From assembly GCA_001312405.1 (NCBI GenBank), contig BBDR01000005.1:124001-188000 (forward strand): a stretch of 64,000 nt of DNA, in the 5' to 3' direction. Under the pieces are notes generated by a model that had not been told where the DNA came from, ran no database searches, and saw only the letters and a program-made list of their open reading frames with translations. This document shows positions 37,358-46,764 of this stretch, one piece after another; position 1 is the first letter of the stretch, and each line of letters starts with the position of its first letter. A program made the translations under genes and the position numbers. This stretch comes from Clostridium sp. NkU-1. GTDB taxonomy: Bacteria; Bacillota_A; Clostridia; Lachnospirales; Lachnospiraceae.

Positions 37358-38744
37358 TTAAAACTCCGTTTTTCTTTCAATGTTCCATCTGCTGTCATTC
37401 GATACTTTTTCTTTTTTTGATGAAACGCCATCTATGGAAGCTGTATGCAATGACTCTCTCTTAGATGATACACCCGATTTTTGTGAGGTAGTTTGGGATG
37501 ATGTTTTTGACCTTAAAATTTCTTTCTTCGGAGGTTTGGCTTGAGATTTCGCTGTTTTTGCTGTATCTCTTCTTGGCTGCACAGCTTTATCGCCGGAACG
37601 TTGTTCTTTAATGGGTAGGGATGATCTTTTATTTCTATTAATTTCTTCCCAATCAACTTTTCAATATCGTTTAGTTGTCCCTTTTCATCAAAATCGCAGA
37701 AGGATATTGCTGTTCCACCAAGTCCTGCCCTGCCTGTTCGACCAATACGATGTACATACGTCTCTGGTGTATCTGGCAGGTCATAATTAATAACATGGGT
37801 CAGTTCATCTATGTCTATTCCCCTTGCCGCGATATCTGTTGCAAGCAATATTCGCAATGTTTTGTTTTTAAAATTGTTTAATGCCCTCTGACGTGCTCCT
37901 TGTGATTTATCACCATGGATTGCCTGAGCAATTACGTTATTCTTTGATAATTGCTTAATAAGTCGATCCGCCCCGTGCTTGGTACGGGTAAATACTAGTG
38001 CTGAAACTATGTTTTTATCTTTTAGAATGTGCAGAAGCAAATCCTTCTTATTACTTTTATCAACAAAGTACAGATACTGCTCTATGGTATCCACTGTTGA
38101 TGATACCGGAGTGATTTCTATTTTCGCAGGATTCTTCAGAATCGTACCCGCCAACTTGGCGATGTCTGGCGGCATCGTAGCGAGAAAAGTAATGTTTGCT
38201 TTTTTTTAAAGGAGTTTTAGCAATGATCTTTCTAACATCATGAATAAATCCCATATCCAGCATACGGTCCGCTTCGTCCAATATAAATATTTTAATATGT
38301 TCTATATTTACAATTTTTTTGATCGATTAAGGCCAGTAGTCTTCCTGGTGTTGCCACAAGTATATCTACCTTTTGCTTTAAATTTTCCTCCTGGGGCTTT
38401 TGAGATACTCCCCCAAAGACTACACAACATTTTAAATTAGTAAATTGCCCATAAGTGTTAAAACTTTCATAAATTTGTAGAGCGAGCTCTCTAGTTGGAG
38501 TTACGATTAGAGCCCTTATATTTTGTTTTGCCCGATGAGGCACTTTTTCTTCGTTGAGTAACTGAATCGTTGGTATAGCAAATGCAGCTGTTTTTCCGGT
38601 ACCAGTCTGGGCACAACCAAGTAAATCCCTGCCGCTTAATATAACAGGTATTGCCTCTTCCTGTATCGGTGTAGGAATATCGTAACTTTCCTTTTCCAAT
38701 GCCTTTATAATATCATGCATAATATCTAAATCTTTAAATTTCAT
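37358..38744 (-). CDS. DEAD-box RNA helicase (RhlE-like), frameshifted as sequenced
   Basis: Restored length is 461 residues. Motifs: Q motif FKDLDIMHDIIKALEKESYDIPTPIQ, motif I AQTGTGKT, PTRELALQ, ATPGRLLALI, motif II DEAD, TFLATMP (SAT-like, here LAT), ARGIDIDE and HRIGRTGRAG. The last about 70 residues are a basic, Ser/Lys-rich tail (QTTSQKSGVSSKRES), as in RhlE/CshA-type helicases. Breaks: extra base in T7 at 38314-38320 and in T8 at 38210-38217, missing A near 37612; correction gives 462 codons. Start ATG 38744 with AGGAG. Likely RNA remodelling at low temperature or in ribosome assembly; no operon partners. Confidence 0.88.
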
Positions 38745-38858
38745 AAACTCTCCTATTAATCTGTATTGTTTAAATTTATCTCTTATCTGATACTTGACCA
38801 GGCCAGTCTATTTAGAGCAACATATTTCAACGGCACATTCTGTATACTTTGAATGTGT

Positions 38859-38895
38859 AAAAAAAATGTCGCCCCTCTGGTATCCCCTTGGGGCG
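38859..38895 (-). terminator. Terminator after the hypothetical gene
   Basis: CGCCCC (38870-38875) pairs with GGGGCG (38890-38895). On the minus strand CATTTTTTTTAC follows. Confidence 0.75.
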
Positions 38896-38919
38896 GGGTG
38901 AATTTCTGTGAAGCACAGA

Positions 38920-39255
38920 CTATCGCACAAAACGCCAGCGCAAACTATAAGCAGTTATCCAAGTACCTTCATAATTTTCATTCCACTCTTGAATTCCATC
39001 GTTGCAAAAGAATATGGATGAATCCTTTATAATGATTGAAGCTTCTAAAATATCGGCCCCATAGTATAGTATTTATCAAAACTTTCGGTGGCATCTTGTT
39101 TTCCGCTTTATCCAGGTAATCAAAAAAGCATATATAGCCTCCATTCTCAGAAGGAACATGCACTACTGCTTTTCGTACCATCCAGTGTTTATTCTTGCAT
39201 ACACCTCTGATTTGAAATAGCTTCGAGTATTGTCATCATAAATCCGGACCTTCAA
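38920..39255 (-). CDS. Hypothetical protein, two compensating frame breaks
   Basis: I do not recognise this family. Read through two breaks (near 39178 and near 39060) it gives about 111 residues: VRIYDDNTRSYFKSEVYARINTGWYEKQ, then VVHVPSENGGYICFFDYLDKAENKMPPKVLINTI, then SSIFFCNDGIQEWNENYEG and a W-R-F-V-R end. The start is TTG 39255 with AAAGGAGA, and start and stop lie in the same frame, so the shifts cancel. The strand-rich, aromatic pattern suggests a small soluble beta protein. A terminator follows. It may be intact in the organism. Confidence 0.45.
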
Positions 39256-39404
39256 GGCTAAATCTCCTTTCTGGCGTAAGAATCTTTGACCATTTTGCTT
39301 CGAATGAAATTGATATATGTAAAACTGTCAAGAGACTTCATCCTTTACGTCTATCAGTTTCCGCATGGTATTCTCTATGAGTTTATCGTCAACCAGTTCT
39401 TTCT

Positions 39405-39795
39405 ATATCCGAAAACACGGCAATCTTAATTTCTGATTTGTATTATTGTTTAGGATATAAGATACTGTGGTATATGACCCCCTACCTCTGCGGCAATATC
39501 TTTCATTGTTATTCTTTGCATAAAAACGCTCTTCTTATCATTGCCTCATGCAGCAGATATCGGTCTCTTCTCTGAAAAATTTGCATTCGTCTGATTATAC
39601 TGGACTTTTCCCATTATGTAAATAGCATAATTTCATATAATATAAAACAAAAGTACCGCCCACCAGTTTCTATCAAGTGGAACCTTTCCTCGTTCCGGGA
39701 CTTTTTACATATCTGCCTGCCTTAACGAAGCTTTGTACTCACCCGTTTCTCTGTATTTTAAAATCTTGCAGTCACTGTCATCGATATGAATGACA
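39405..39795 (-). pseudogene. Relic duplicate of the lacI-MFS junction
   Basis: DNA here matches 41310-42440 in pieces. 39408-39435 matches the C-terminal part of the lacI gene (CGAAAACACGGCAATCTTAA). It is fused directly to the lacI N-terminus (39436-39525, ending TTCTTTGCAT), the lacI promoter/leader (39526-39700) and the last 80 bases of the MFS gene (39710-39795). The middle 750 bp of lacI are deleted. Identity is high but not perfect, so the duplication is not recent. Confidence 0.75.
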
Positions 39796-40025
39796 GACTG
39801 GTTCGGAACCCTGAAGCCTCTAAATCATGTCAGTGGAAAATTTCCTGTCAGGGTTGGAAATTTTATTAGAAAAAATAGAATTTCCCGTTTCAAAATATAG
39901 GGATTTGATGTAGAATTGAAAATAGGATTTTATTGTTATGAAGCCGTAAAGCCGAATAATAAGCGCTCCCAGGTACAATCCGCAGTTCGAACCGAGAACT
40001 AATCCCAGATTAGGAGGTAATCTAT
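39796..40025 (+). other. Leader region of the esterase gene
   Basis: No gene. A possible promoter (TTGAAA near 39914 with an A/T-rich -10 about 17 bp later) and an AGGAGG site (40011-40018) precede the esterase start. Confidence 0.35.
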
Positions 40026-41033
40026 ATGAAATTTCACATGCCAGAGTACAAAATCGACTACGAAGTAAACAAGCCCGATCCATATCCACTTCTTTCTGAG
40101 GGAATGAAAAAGGTCATTGATTATCAGGCAGAACACTCTGCCGATGCCTTTGATACCAATTGCTCTTGGGATGAATTGAGAACGAAATATGTAGAAGAAC
40201 GCCGTTTTTGGAATGAGGGAGGTCCAAATCCCTGCAAAACAGTGGAATTAACAGTCGAAGGTCCCATCGGTCCGATCCCTGTGCGCATTTATTACCCTGA
40301 TGATAAACCTCAGCATCATGCTTTGGTATTCATTCACGGCGGCGGATTTACCGTAGGAAGTATTGATACTCACGACCGCATGATGCGAAGTGTCATGGCT
40401 TCCAGCAAATGCGCAGTAATCGGTGTGGACTATCATCTGGCTCCGGAAACGAAATTCCCGGTTCCGCTGTTTGAATGCACAGCTGTCATCCGTTATTTCC
40501 ATGAGCATGGATCTAAATATGGTATTCTTCCGGATAAAATGGCAATTGGGGGCGACTCCGGCGGAGCAAATCTGGCTTTGGGGGCTGCGCTTTACCTGCG
40601 TGACGTATTTGGCGATAACGATTACATTTGCGCACTGCTGCTCTATTATGGTTCCTACGGTCTGATGGACGGTCCTTCCTGGCGCTTGAACGGAACCGCA
40701 TTAGACGGTATGCGCAAAAGTGATATGTCTGCTTACATCAGCTATTATCTGGAAAATCCCTCATTAGATGGAGAAAATCCATATTTTGCTACCTTAAACA
40801 ATGATCTGACCCACGGAATACCTGCTGTTTATTTATGCTGTGGCAGCTTGGATCCGCTCTTAGGCGATTCTCAGGCCTTACATAACATATTAGCTCTCCA
40901 TGGCGTACACACGGAATTTGAGCTGGTTCCTGGTGTACTGCATGCATTCATGCATTACGGGCGTATGATGGACGAAGCCCTTGACTGTTTAAAGCATAGC
41001 GGCGAATTTTATGCTTCCATCATAGAAGGATAA
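40026..41033 (+). CDS. Alpha/beta hydrolase (HSL/acetyl-esterase family)
   Basis: An intact 335-residue hydrolase of the hormone-sensitive-lipase family. It has the oxyanion-hole HGGGFTVGS near residue 105, the VDYHLAPETKFPVPLFE signature, the nucleophile elbow GDSGGANLA near residue 180, and Asp and His of the triad in GSLDPLLGDS and GVLHAFMHYG near the C-terminus. It should cleave a short-chain ester or related substrate. Start ATG 40026 with TTAGGAGG. It lies beside the LacI/MFS/CoA locus and could release the carboxylate that the locus then processes; this link is inference from position. Confidence 0.9.
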   Translation: MKFHMPEYKIDYEVNKPDPYPLLSEGMKKVIDYQAEHSADAFDTNCSWDELRTKYVEERRFWNEGGPNPCKTVELTVEGPIGPIPVRIYYPDDKPQHHALVFIHGGGFTVGSIDTHDRMMRSVMASSKCAVIGVDYHLAPETKFPVPLFECTAVIRYFHEHGSKYGILPDKMAIGGDSGGANLALGAALYLRDVFGDNDYICALLLYYGSYGLMDGPSWRLNGTALDGMRKSDMSAYISYYLENPSLDGENPYFATLNNDLTHGIPAVYLCCGSLDPLLGDSQALHNILALHGVHTEFELVPGVLHAFMHYGRMMDEALDCLKHSGEFYASIIEG

Positions 41034-41073
41034 AAAAACTCGCCGGCTATGGCCACCAGCCGAATATATTCAT

Positions 41074-41123
41074 AAAGAGTGCCGCACCTGCGAATATAAA
41101 TCACAGGTACGGCACTCTTTTTT
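41074..41123 (+). terminator. Strong terminator between esterase and lacI (bidirectional)
   Basis: A stem of about 16 bp (41074-41090 with 41104-41120, one mismatch) built on AAAGAGTGCCG/CGGCACTCTTT, followed by T's on the plus strand. A-rich DNA on the left side lets it also end the convergent lacI transcript. Confidence 0.85.
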
Positions 41124-41141
41124 GGTATTTGCATTCAGGTT

Positions 41142-42182
41142 TCATATTTTTACATAAGCAGGCGGTGTCGGTGCAATTACAATTCTGCTCTCATACGGTT
41201 CTTTATGAATCTGGGCAAGAAGCAGTCTTGCACTCTCCTTCCCCCCTCGTTTATATTCCGGTCTGCTGACCATGATATTCATCCCAGGAACCACCGGAAC
41301 ATCTGAATCCGAAAGCACGGCAATCTTAATTTCTAATTCTTTTCTCTGATATAAAGCAGCGCATAAATACTTTATCATCACTCCCCAGCCACAAATCACA
41401 GCATCATTCGGTTCAAATAGTCTGAGTCTTGGCAGAACATTCTGCGTAAGAGAGCGTTTGCACATATCATCAAATGCCATATGCCGGTCGTCCGAAGATG
41501 TTCCTTGCATAACGGGGACCTTGCACACGATAAGCTCAGCATCCGGATACAGCTCCATGGCTTTTTTCAATCCGCATAACCGATATTCCTCCTGCAGACT
41601 GTCTACGCCCGGCTGCCAGTACAGAATCCGCTTGGCGCCCTCTCCCAAAAGACAACATGCTACCTCAAAAGCCCCATCTTCATAATCAAAGCTTACAGAA
41701 GCCAGCCCCTCTTCATCAGGACAGCAGTCACAGGCAACGAAGGGAATTTTATAGTTGTCAATCATCCTGCTGCAGACCGGCGGCAGACCATCTGATGAAA
41801 TAAAAATAACCCCATCCGTCCGCCGCTGCAGCACGCTTTCCACATACTCCGGGCACTTACTTTCTTTCTTCATCTGGAAATCCATCAGCATAAGACCATA
41901 TCCTTCTGCCCCAAGCTCTTCCCGTATTCCCTGCAGCAGCCTGCCGAATCGGCTCTGAGCCACAGATTTTTCCAATGCCACTGCGATACATTCCGTACTG
42001 TCCTTACGAAGAGAACGTGCAGTTTCATTCGGTATATACTTCAAACGCCTTGCTGCGTCTAACACCGCTTCACGTGTTTTATCTGATATTCTCTGATTTG
42101 TATTATTATTTAGGACATAAGATACTGTGGTATGTGAAACCCCTACCTCTGCTGCAATATCTTTAATTGTTATTCTTTGCAT
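41142..42182 (-). CDS. LacI family transcriptional regulator
   Basis: An intact 346-residue regulator. Residues 1-55 are the LacI HTH and hinge (ITIKDIAAEVGVSHTTVSYVLNNNTNQRISDKTREAVLDAARRLKYIPNETARSLR). A periplasmic-binding-protein-like effector domain follows (RTDGVIFISSDG, VSFDYEDGAFEVACCL, DAVICGWGVMIKYLCAAL, SARLLLAQIHKEP). The effector is unknown. Start ATG 42182 with AGGAGAATA. It is divergent from nothing but lies directly downstream of the MFS gene with its own promoter, and likely controls the transport and CoA genes; a truncated copy lies at 39.4 kb. Confidence 0.93.
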   Translation of the reverse strand: MQRITIKDIAAEVGVSHTTVSYVLNNNTNQRISDKTREAVLDAARRLKYIPNETARSLRKDSTECIAVALEKSVAQSRFGRLLQGIREELGAEGYGLMLMDFQMKKESKCPEYVESVLQRRTDGVIFISSDGLPPVCSRMIDNYKIPFVACDCCPDEEGLASVSFDYEDGAFEVACCLLGEGAKRILYWQPGVDSLQEEYRLCGLKKAMELYPDAELIVCKVPVMQGTSSDDRHMAFDDMCKRSLTQNVLPRLRLFEPNDAVICGWGVMIKYLCAALYQRKELEIKIAVLSDSDVPVVPGMNIMVSRPEYKRGGKESARLLLAQIHKEPYESRIVIAPTPPAYVKI

Positions 42183-42255
42183 AAAAATATTCTCCTTATC
42201 ATTGCATCATGCAGTAGGTATCGGTCTCTTCTCTGAAGAATTTGCATTTGTCTGA

Positions 42256-42284
42256 ATTATACTAAACTATCCCTCTTATGTAAA
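42256..42284 (-). promoter_or_regulatory. Promoter of lacI
   Basis: Minus-strand TTTACA (42284-42279) and TATAAT (42261-42256), spacer 17 bp. The same elements are conserved in the relic copy near 39.6 kb. Confidence 0.65.
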
Positions 42285-42364
42285 TAGCATAATTCCCTAT
42301 AATATAAAACAAAAGTACTGCCCGCTATTTTCTATCAAGGTGCCGCCTTTCCCCGTTCCGGATT

Positions 42365-43651
42365 TTACATATCTGCCTGCTTTATCGAAGCTTTGTACTC
42401 ATCCGTTTCCCTGTATTTTAAAATTTTCCGGTCACTGATAAAGGCACAGATTAAACCGAGCGCCATAGCCGCCATACAAGTAATAAATACGAATTTGTAC
42501 CCGCCAACCGGGTCTGCCTCTAATCTTGCACCGCACATGGAAGTGTAAAAGGTATCCGGAAGGAATCCCAAAATAGATGCAATTCCGATAACACTTCCCA
42601 CCACATTTTTCTGTGTTCCGAGTTCATCCACAACTGCATAGTATAATGCACGGAATACCGGATAACACAAGGTAGAGAAAACCATAATAACCAGAATCGG
42701 AAACATCATTGCCGCAGATCCTGGTATCAGCACCAGCAATACGTAGCTGACTATAGAACCAACTCCCGCATAAATCATAAACTTGCTTGAACGCCCCATC
42801 TTTTTCGCGGCATAAGCTGCGATTGAAGCACCGATTAACGTACAGATTGTCCGGTTATAATTCGCAAAAATAACGGTCATATTCTGATCCATCCCACATA
42901 CATTCGCCAGATATGGCGCCAGATAAGAGATTCCTGCCTGTGCGATACAGGCACCAAAAATCATTCCGGAAAGCAAGTAGGTAACCGGCCTGCTAAGTGC
43001 CTGGCCCATTGCTTTGACACTGTCAAGCAATCCTTTATTTGTAGCGCCCTCAACATTTGTTACAGGCATCAGGAAAACCATTGCAATACCAACCAGAATC
43101 ATAACCACGCTGCAGGTGATAACCACATAACTCATTGCCCTTGAACTATCGGCTGAATATTTTGTAAATATACCAACAAAAATGGTCGTAAGAATAATAC
43201 CTACAATCCCGCGTCCTGCTTCCAGTGAGCCATACATACTCCCCTGCTCATCTGCCCCTGCAATCACGTTGATACATTTAATCGATGCTGACCAGTAAGT
43301 CAGTACTGTCGTAAATGCCCATGCAACATGGATGATCATCAGTATTGTGTAGCTGGGCCATGTTGCTTCCCATAATCCAAGGACTCCTGTTCCTATCATG
43401 GAAAAAATCAAAAGCTTCTTTGCATCAAACTTATCCGCGATCATCCCTCCGGGAATATAAAGAATAATATTGGCAATACCATACACGTTCAGCAATTTAC
43501 CATAATCTGCATCCCTTCCGAGCAGCCCCATTGCTTCCTGAAGCGGTGCATAATATGTATACATCAGATATGGCAAAACATAGATCGTGTTCAACGACAA
43601 CATCATCAAAATAAGGGTCGTAATTTTTCCGAATTGTTTTTCTTTCCCCAT
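42365..43651 (-). CDS. MFS transporter
   Basis: An intact 428-residue carrier with 12 membrane segments. The loop 2-3 motif reads GGMIADKFDAKKLL, and later segments include LLSGMIFGACIAQAGISYLAPYLANVCGM, and VVGSVIGIASILGFLPDTFYTSMCG. Overall it resembles the anion:cation/sugar-phosphate and carboxylate MFS carriers rather than drug exporters. Start ATG 43651 with AGAGGTAAAAGT. It is on the same strand as the SSS symporter (110 bp upstream) and the CoA genes, suggesting a second carrier for substrate or product of the pathway. Confidence 0.88.
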   Translation of the reverse strand: MGKEKQFGKITTLILMMLSLNTIYVLPYLMYTYYAPLQEAMGLLGRDADYGKLLNVYGIANIILYIPGGMIADKFDAKKLLIFSMIGTGVLGLWEATWPSYTILMIIHVAWAFTTVLTYWSASIKCINVIAGADEQGSMYGSLEAGRGIVGIILTTIFVGIFTKYSADSSRAMSYVVITCSVVMILVGIAMVFLMPVTNVEGATNKGLLDSVKAMGQALSRPVTYLLSGMIFGACIAQAGISYLAPYLANVCGMDQNMTVIFANYNRTICTLIGASIAAYAAKKMGRSSKFMIYAGVGSIVSYVLLVLIPGSAAMMFPILVIMVFSTLCYPVFRALYYAVVDELGTQKNVVGSVIGIASILGFLPDTFYTSMCGARLEADPVGGYKFVFITCMAAMALGLICAFISDRKILKYRETDEYKASIKQADM

Positions 43652-43760
43652 ACTTTTACCTCTTTCGTTTTATTTTTTTGCAGGAATAACAATAACAAAT
43701 GCATTTGGAACTTCCGCCGCATATGTATAACCAGTTTTTCATTTATCCAGATTTTTTTTA

Positions 43761-45376
43761 TTATATAATACCATTATAAGGCAGTGCCCATCCAAACAGC
43801 AGCACCAGCGTCGTTATGACGCCTGCAATAATCAGAATATATCCATAGCGGCGATCCTGCTTATATTCGGACGCCACTTTTTCTTTTTCCGGCAATATCA
43901 TTAATTTCTCGTGGTATTCCATCTCCTCTGCTCCTGCCTGGTGCAGTTTTGTACCAATCAGCGCAAAGAATAAGCTTAAATAGATTCCGATAAAAAACGG
44001 ATCCAGGAAATTCACAAAAACACCTGCAAAGGGACTGATCCCAAGCCCTACAAGACTTTTGGGAATGACAAATCCAAAAAAGCCGGAAATCATCGCCCAT
44101 CTGGCGCCGGTTGCAGATAATTTTTTTGCATACAATGCCGCCAACCCCCGGCACTACCCAGCTGGCTGCAATAATTGTGGATGCAAACCAGGAAATCACA
44201 CGCACGCCGCCTAATCCAAGATAAGCCAGCACAAGTGCCAGGATCCCTACCGTCAGCATCATAATACGGCTGTGCTTAAGCTTTTCTGCTTCCGAATTAA
44301 ATTTTTTTGTCAATAATATCCGCTGTTACCGAAAACCCGATGACCGACAGGAACGTGGAAGCACTTGATAAGCCTGCTGCTGTAATGCCGGCCAGCATTA
44401 ATGTCCCAATCAGTTTGGGAAGCACTTCAAAGGAGGCCCATATCAATACACGCTGCGGATCTTCCAGCGCTCCATTTAAGTTCAGCACAGCCACCGACTG
44501 CAAATTCAGAAACAGCAGAAATACGACCGTACAAATTGCCGCCACAGCACCGGAACGGAATGTCACATGTTCACTCTTAGCCATAAGATTCCGTCCCGCC
44601 TGCCACGGTGATACCGCCACAGTGATTAACCAGATAATCCCCATCGTAACCGCATACATCACTGCTCCAAACACATCCTTTGCTCCCGTGCCGGCAATAT
44701 TTCCATGATAATCCAACAGTCCCTGGGGGGTGGCCGGATTGTTCATCAAATTCGTCAGCAGTTCACCAATCCCGCCTTGAGCTTTGAAAATAACCGGTCC
44801 CGCAAGAATTACCCCAAACAGAAATACTAAAAACATCAGCGTATCTGTTAAGACCACTCCTTTTGACCCAGAGTAAAAGGTGAATACCGTAAAACAAAGC
44901 CATGCCAAAAACAGTGTCACTTCATGAGGAAGTCCGGTCAGTTCCTGTATCAGAATACCTACACCCGTAATACATGCCAACAGATATGCCGTCAAGGAAA
45001 TAATGGTAATGATTCCCGCCACACGTCTGATTTTTCGGTCATGATAGCGCACGCCAAAATACTCCGGCATCGTAGTACATTCAGAGCGTCTTAAATATCT
45101 TCCAAACACGAGAGGACCAAACACATAACCGCAGGCACACATGGAATTCAGAAGCACCAAAGAAGTAATATTTCCAGTGTAACACCAGCCCTGATCCCCC
45201 ATAAATCCGTTTACAGACAACATGGAGGCAATCAATGTACCAGTAATCAAAAAAGTGGGAGCATTTCGTCCACTGACATAATAGTCATTGGCATCTCTTA
45301 CCTGGCGGCCGGCATATAAGCCAACCACCATATATATTATAATACTTATAATAACACCCCAAAAATAAATGCTCAC
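43761..45376 (-). CDS. Sodium:solute symporter (SSS family), frameshifted as sequenced
   Basis: Restored length is 537 residues with about 13 membrane segments. SSS motifs: YMVVGLYAGRQVRDANDYYVSGRNAPTFLITGTLIASMLSVNGFMGDQGWCY at the N-terminus, the CTTMPEYFGVRY segment, SGSKGVVLTDTLMF, and AGITAAGLSSASTFLSVIGFSVTADI with the Na2-site serines. Extra bases in T7 at 44302-44308 and in C5 at 44145-44149 break the frame; the A7 at 44121-44127 is correct as read. The likely start is GTG 45376 after GAGAGGTGA. The substrate is probably a carboxylate or betaine feeding the adjacent CoA pathway. Confidence 0.88.
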
Positions 45377-45417
45377 CGGGTCACCTCTCTCCACTTTGCA
45401 AAAACAAAACGGTATTT

Positions 45418-45526
45418 TTATCGTATATCATTTCGTTCCTCTTCCTTTTTCAGAACAACAATCAAGATGATACCTGATACAACCAGACATCCGCCGACGC
45501 AAATTGAAAAAAATGATTTCTCCCAT
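45418..45526 (-). CDS. Symporter small accessory protein, frameshifted as sequenced
   Basis: A 35-residue protein appears when one base is removed from the A7 run at 45507-45513: MGEIIFSICVGGCLVVSGI, ILIVVLKKEEERNDIR. It has a single membrane helix and a charged cytoplasmic tail. It starts at ATG 45526 with AAAGGAGC upstream and lies 41 bases before the SSS symporter on the same strand, the place and form of the small accessory subunits reported beside SSS genes. Too short for routine gene calling. Its role in carrier stability or coupling is inferred. Confidence 0.6.
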
Positions 45527-45586
45527 AATAAAATTATGCTCCTTTCGCCGCATGCAGATTCGGACACAAGCACTCCTTTCACAGGA

Positions 45587-46729
45587 CTATTTCATTCCCA
45601 TATCCGCAGCTATAACCATCTTCTGAACTTCGCTGGTTCCTCCATAGATTTCTGTAATCTTTGCATCACGCATCATTCTTTCCACCGGATACTCTCTGGT
45701 ATAGCCGTATCCTCCAAACAGCTGAACCGCTTTGCTGGTCACATACCCGGCAGTTTCAGACGCATATAGCTTTGCCATTGATGCTTGTGCAGTATATTTT
45801 TCTCCTGCCGTCTTCATACATGCGGCACGGTAGACCAGCAAACGAGCCGCGTCGACACGTGTCTGCATATCTGCCAACGTAAACTGTGTGTTCTGGAAAG
45901 CAGAAATTGGTTTTCCGAACTGGATGCGTTCTTTTACATAGGCCGTAGCCGCGTCAATTGCCCCCTGCGCAATGCCAAGTGCCTGTGCCGCAATCCCAAT
46001 ACGGCCCCCATCAAGTGTCGCCATCGCAATCTTGAATCCTTTTCCAGCTTCACCAAGTAAATTTTCCTTTGGAACCTTAACATTGTCAAATACCAGCTCA
46101 TAGGTAGCTGAACCGCGGATTCCCATTTTGTGCTCCTTGCTTCCAAAGGTAAATCCTTCCATCCCTTTTTCAAGAATGAATGCGCTGATTCCTTTCTTTC
46201 CCAATTTCTTATCTGTCACTGCAAAGATGATATATACATCAGCGTAAGACCCATTGGTAATAAAAATTTTACTTCCATTTAACAGATAATGATCACCCTC
46301 ATCGGAAGCCGTTGTTGCCTGCATGGCTGCATCCGTACCGGCATTCGGCTCGGTCAGGCCAAATGCACCAAGCTTTTCGCCTGCAGCCAAATCCGGCAGA
46401 TACTTCTGTTTCTGCTCTTCTGTCCCAAAAGCAAGAATGGGCCAGCAGCAAAAGGAGGTATGGATCGATACGGTAACGCCTGTACTTGCACATGCTTTTG
46501 AAATCTCTTCTACCGCCATGGCACATTCTAAGTCTCCCATTCCGACTCCACCATACTCCTCTGGAATCGGAATACCCATTACGCCAATTTCGCCAAGCTG
46601 GGGTATCAACTCTTCCGGAAATCTCTCCTCCCTGTCAAGTTCTGCTGCAATGGGCGCAATTTCCGCTTCTACAAATTCCCGAATTGTGTCACGCAATAAT
46701 TCCTGCTCATCATTTAATTTAAATTCCAT
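45587..46729 (-). CDS. Acyl-CoA dehydrogenase (short-chain/CarC-like)
   Basis: An intact 380-residue FAD enzyme. Signatures include VTVSIHTSFCCWPILAFGTEEQKQKYLP, GLTEPNAGTDAAMQ (FAD and substrate), GSKIFITNG, and RIGIAAQALGIAQGAIDAATAYVKERIQFGKPI. The C-terminal segment reads AKITEIYGGTSEVQ, where butyryl-CoA dehydrogenases have IYEGT; the catalytic-base Glu is thus Gly. It probably acts with one of the two Etf pairs as an enoyl-CoA reductase, as CaiA or CarC do. Start ATG 46729 with AGGAGAAAATT. Thirty-five bases after the second dehydrogenase gene. Confidence 0.92.
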   Translation of the reverse strand: MEFKLNDEQELLRDTIREFVEAEIAPIAAELDREERFPEELIPQLGEIGVMGIPIPEEYGGVGMGDLECAMAVEEISKACASTGVTVSIHTSFCCWPILAFGTEEQKQKYLPDLAAGEKLGAFGLTEPNAGTDAAMQATTASDEGDHYLLNGSKIFITNGSYADVYIIFAVTDKKLGKKGISAFILEKGMEGFTFGSKEHKMGIRGSATYELVFDNVKVPKENLLGEAGKGFKIAMATLDGGRIGIAAQALGIAQGAIDAATAYVKERIQFGKPISAFQNTQFTLADMQTRVDAARLLVYRAACMKTAGEKYTAQASMAKLYASETAGYVTSKAVQLFGGYGYTREYPVERMMRDAKITEIYGGTSEVQKMVIAADMGMK

Positions 46730-46764
46730 AATTTTCTCCTTTTGTTTCCTATATCTGTTATCTC

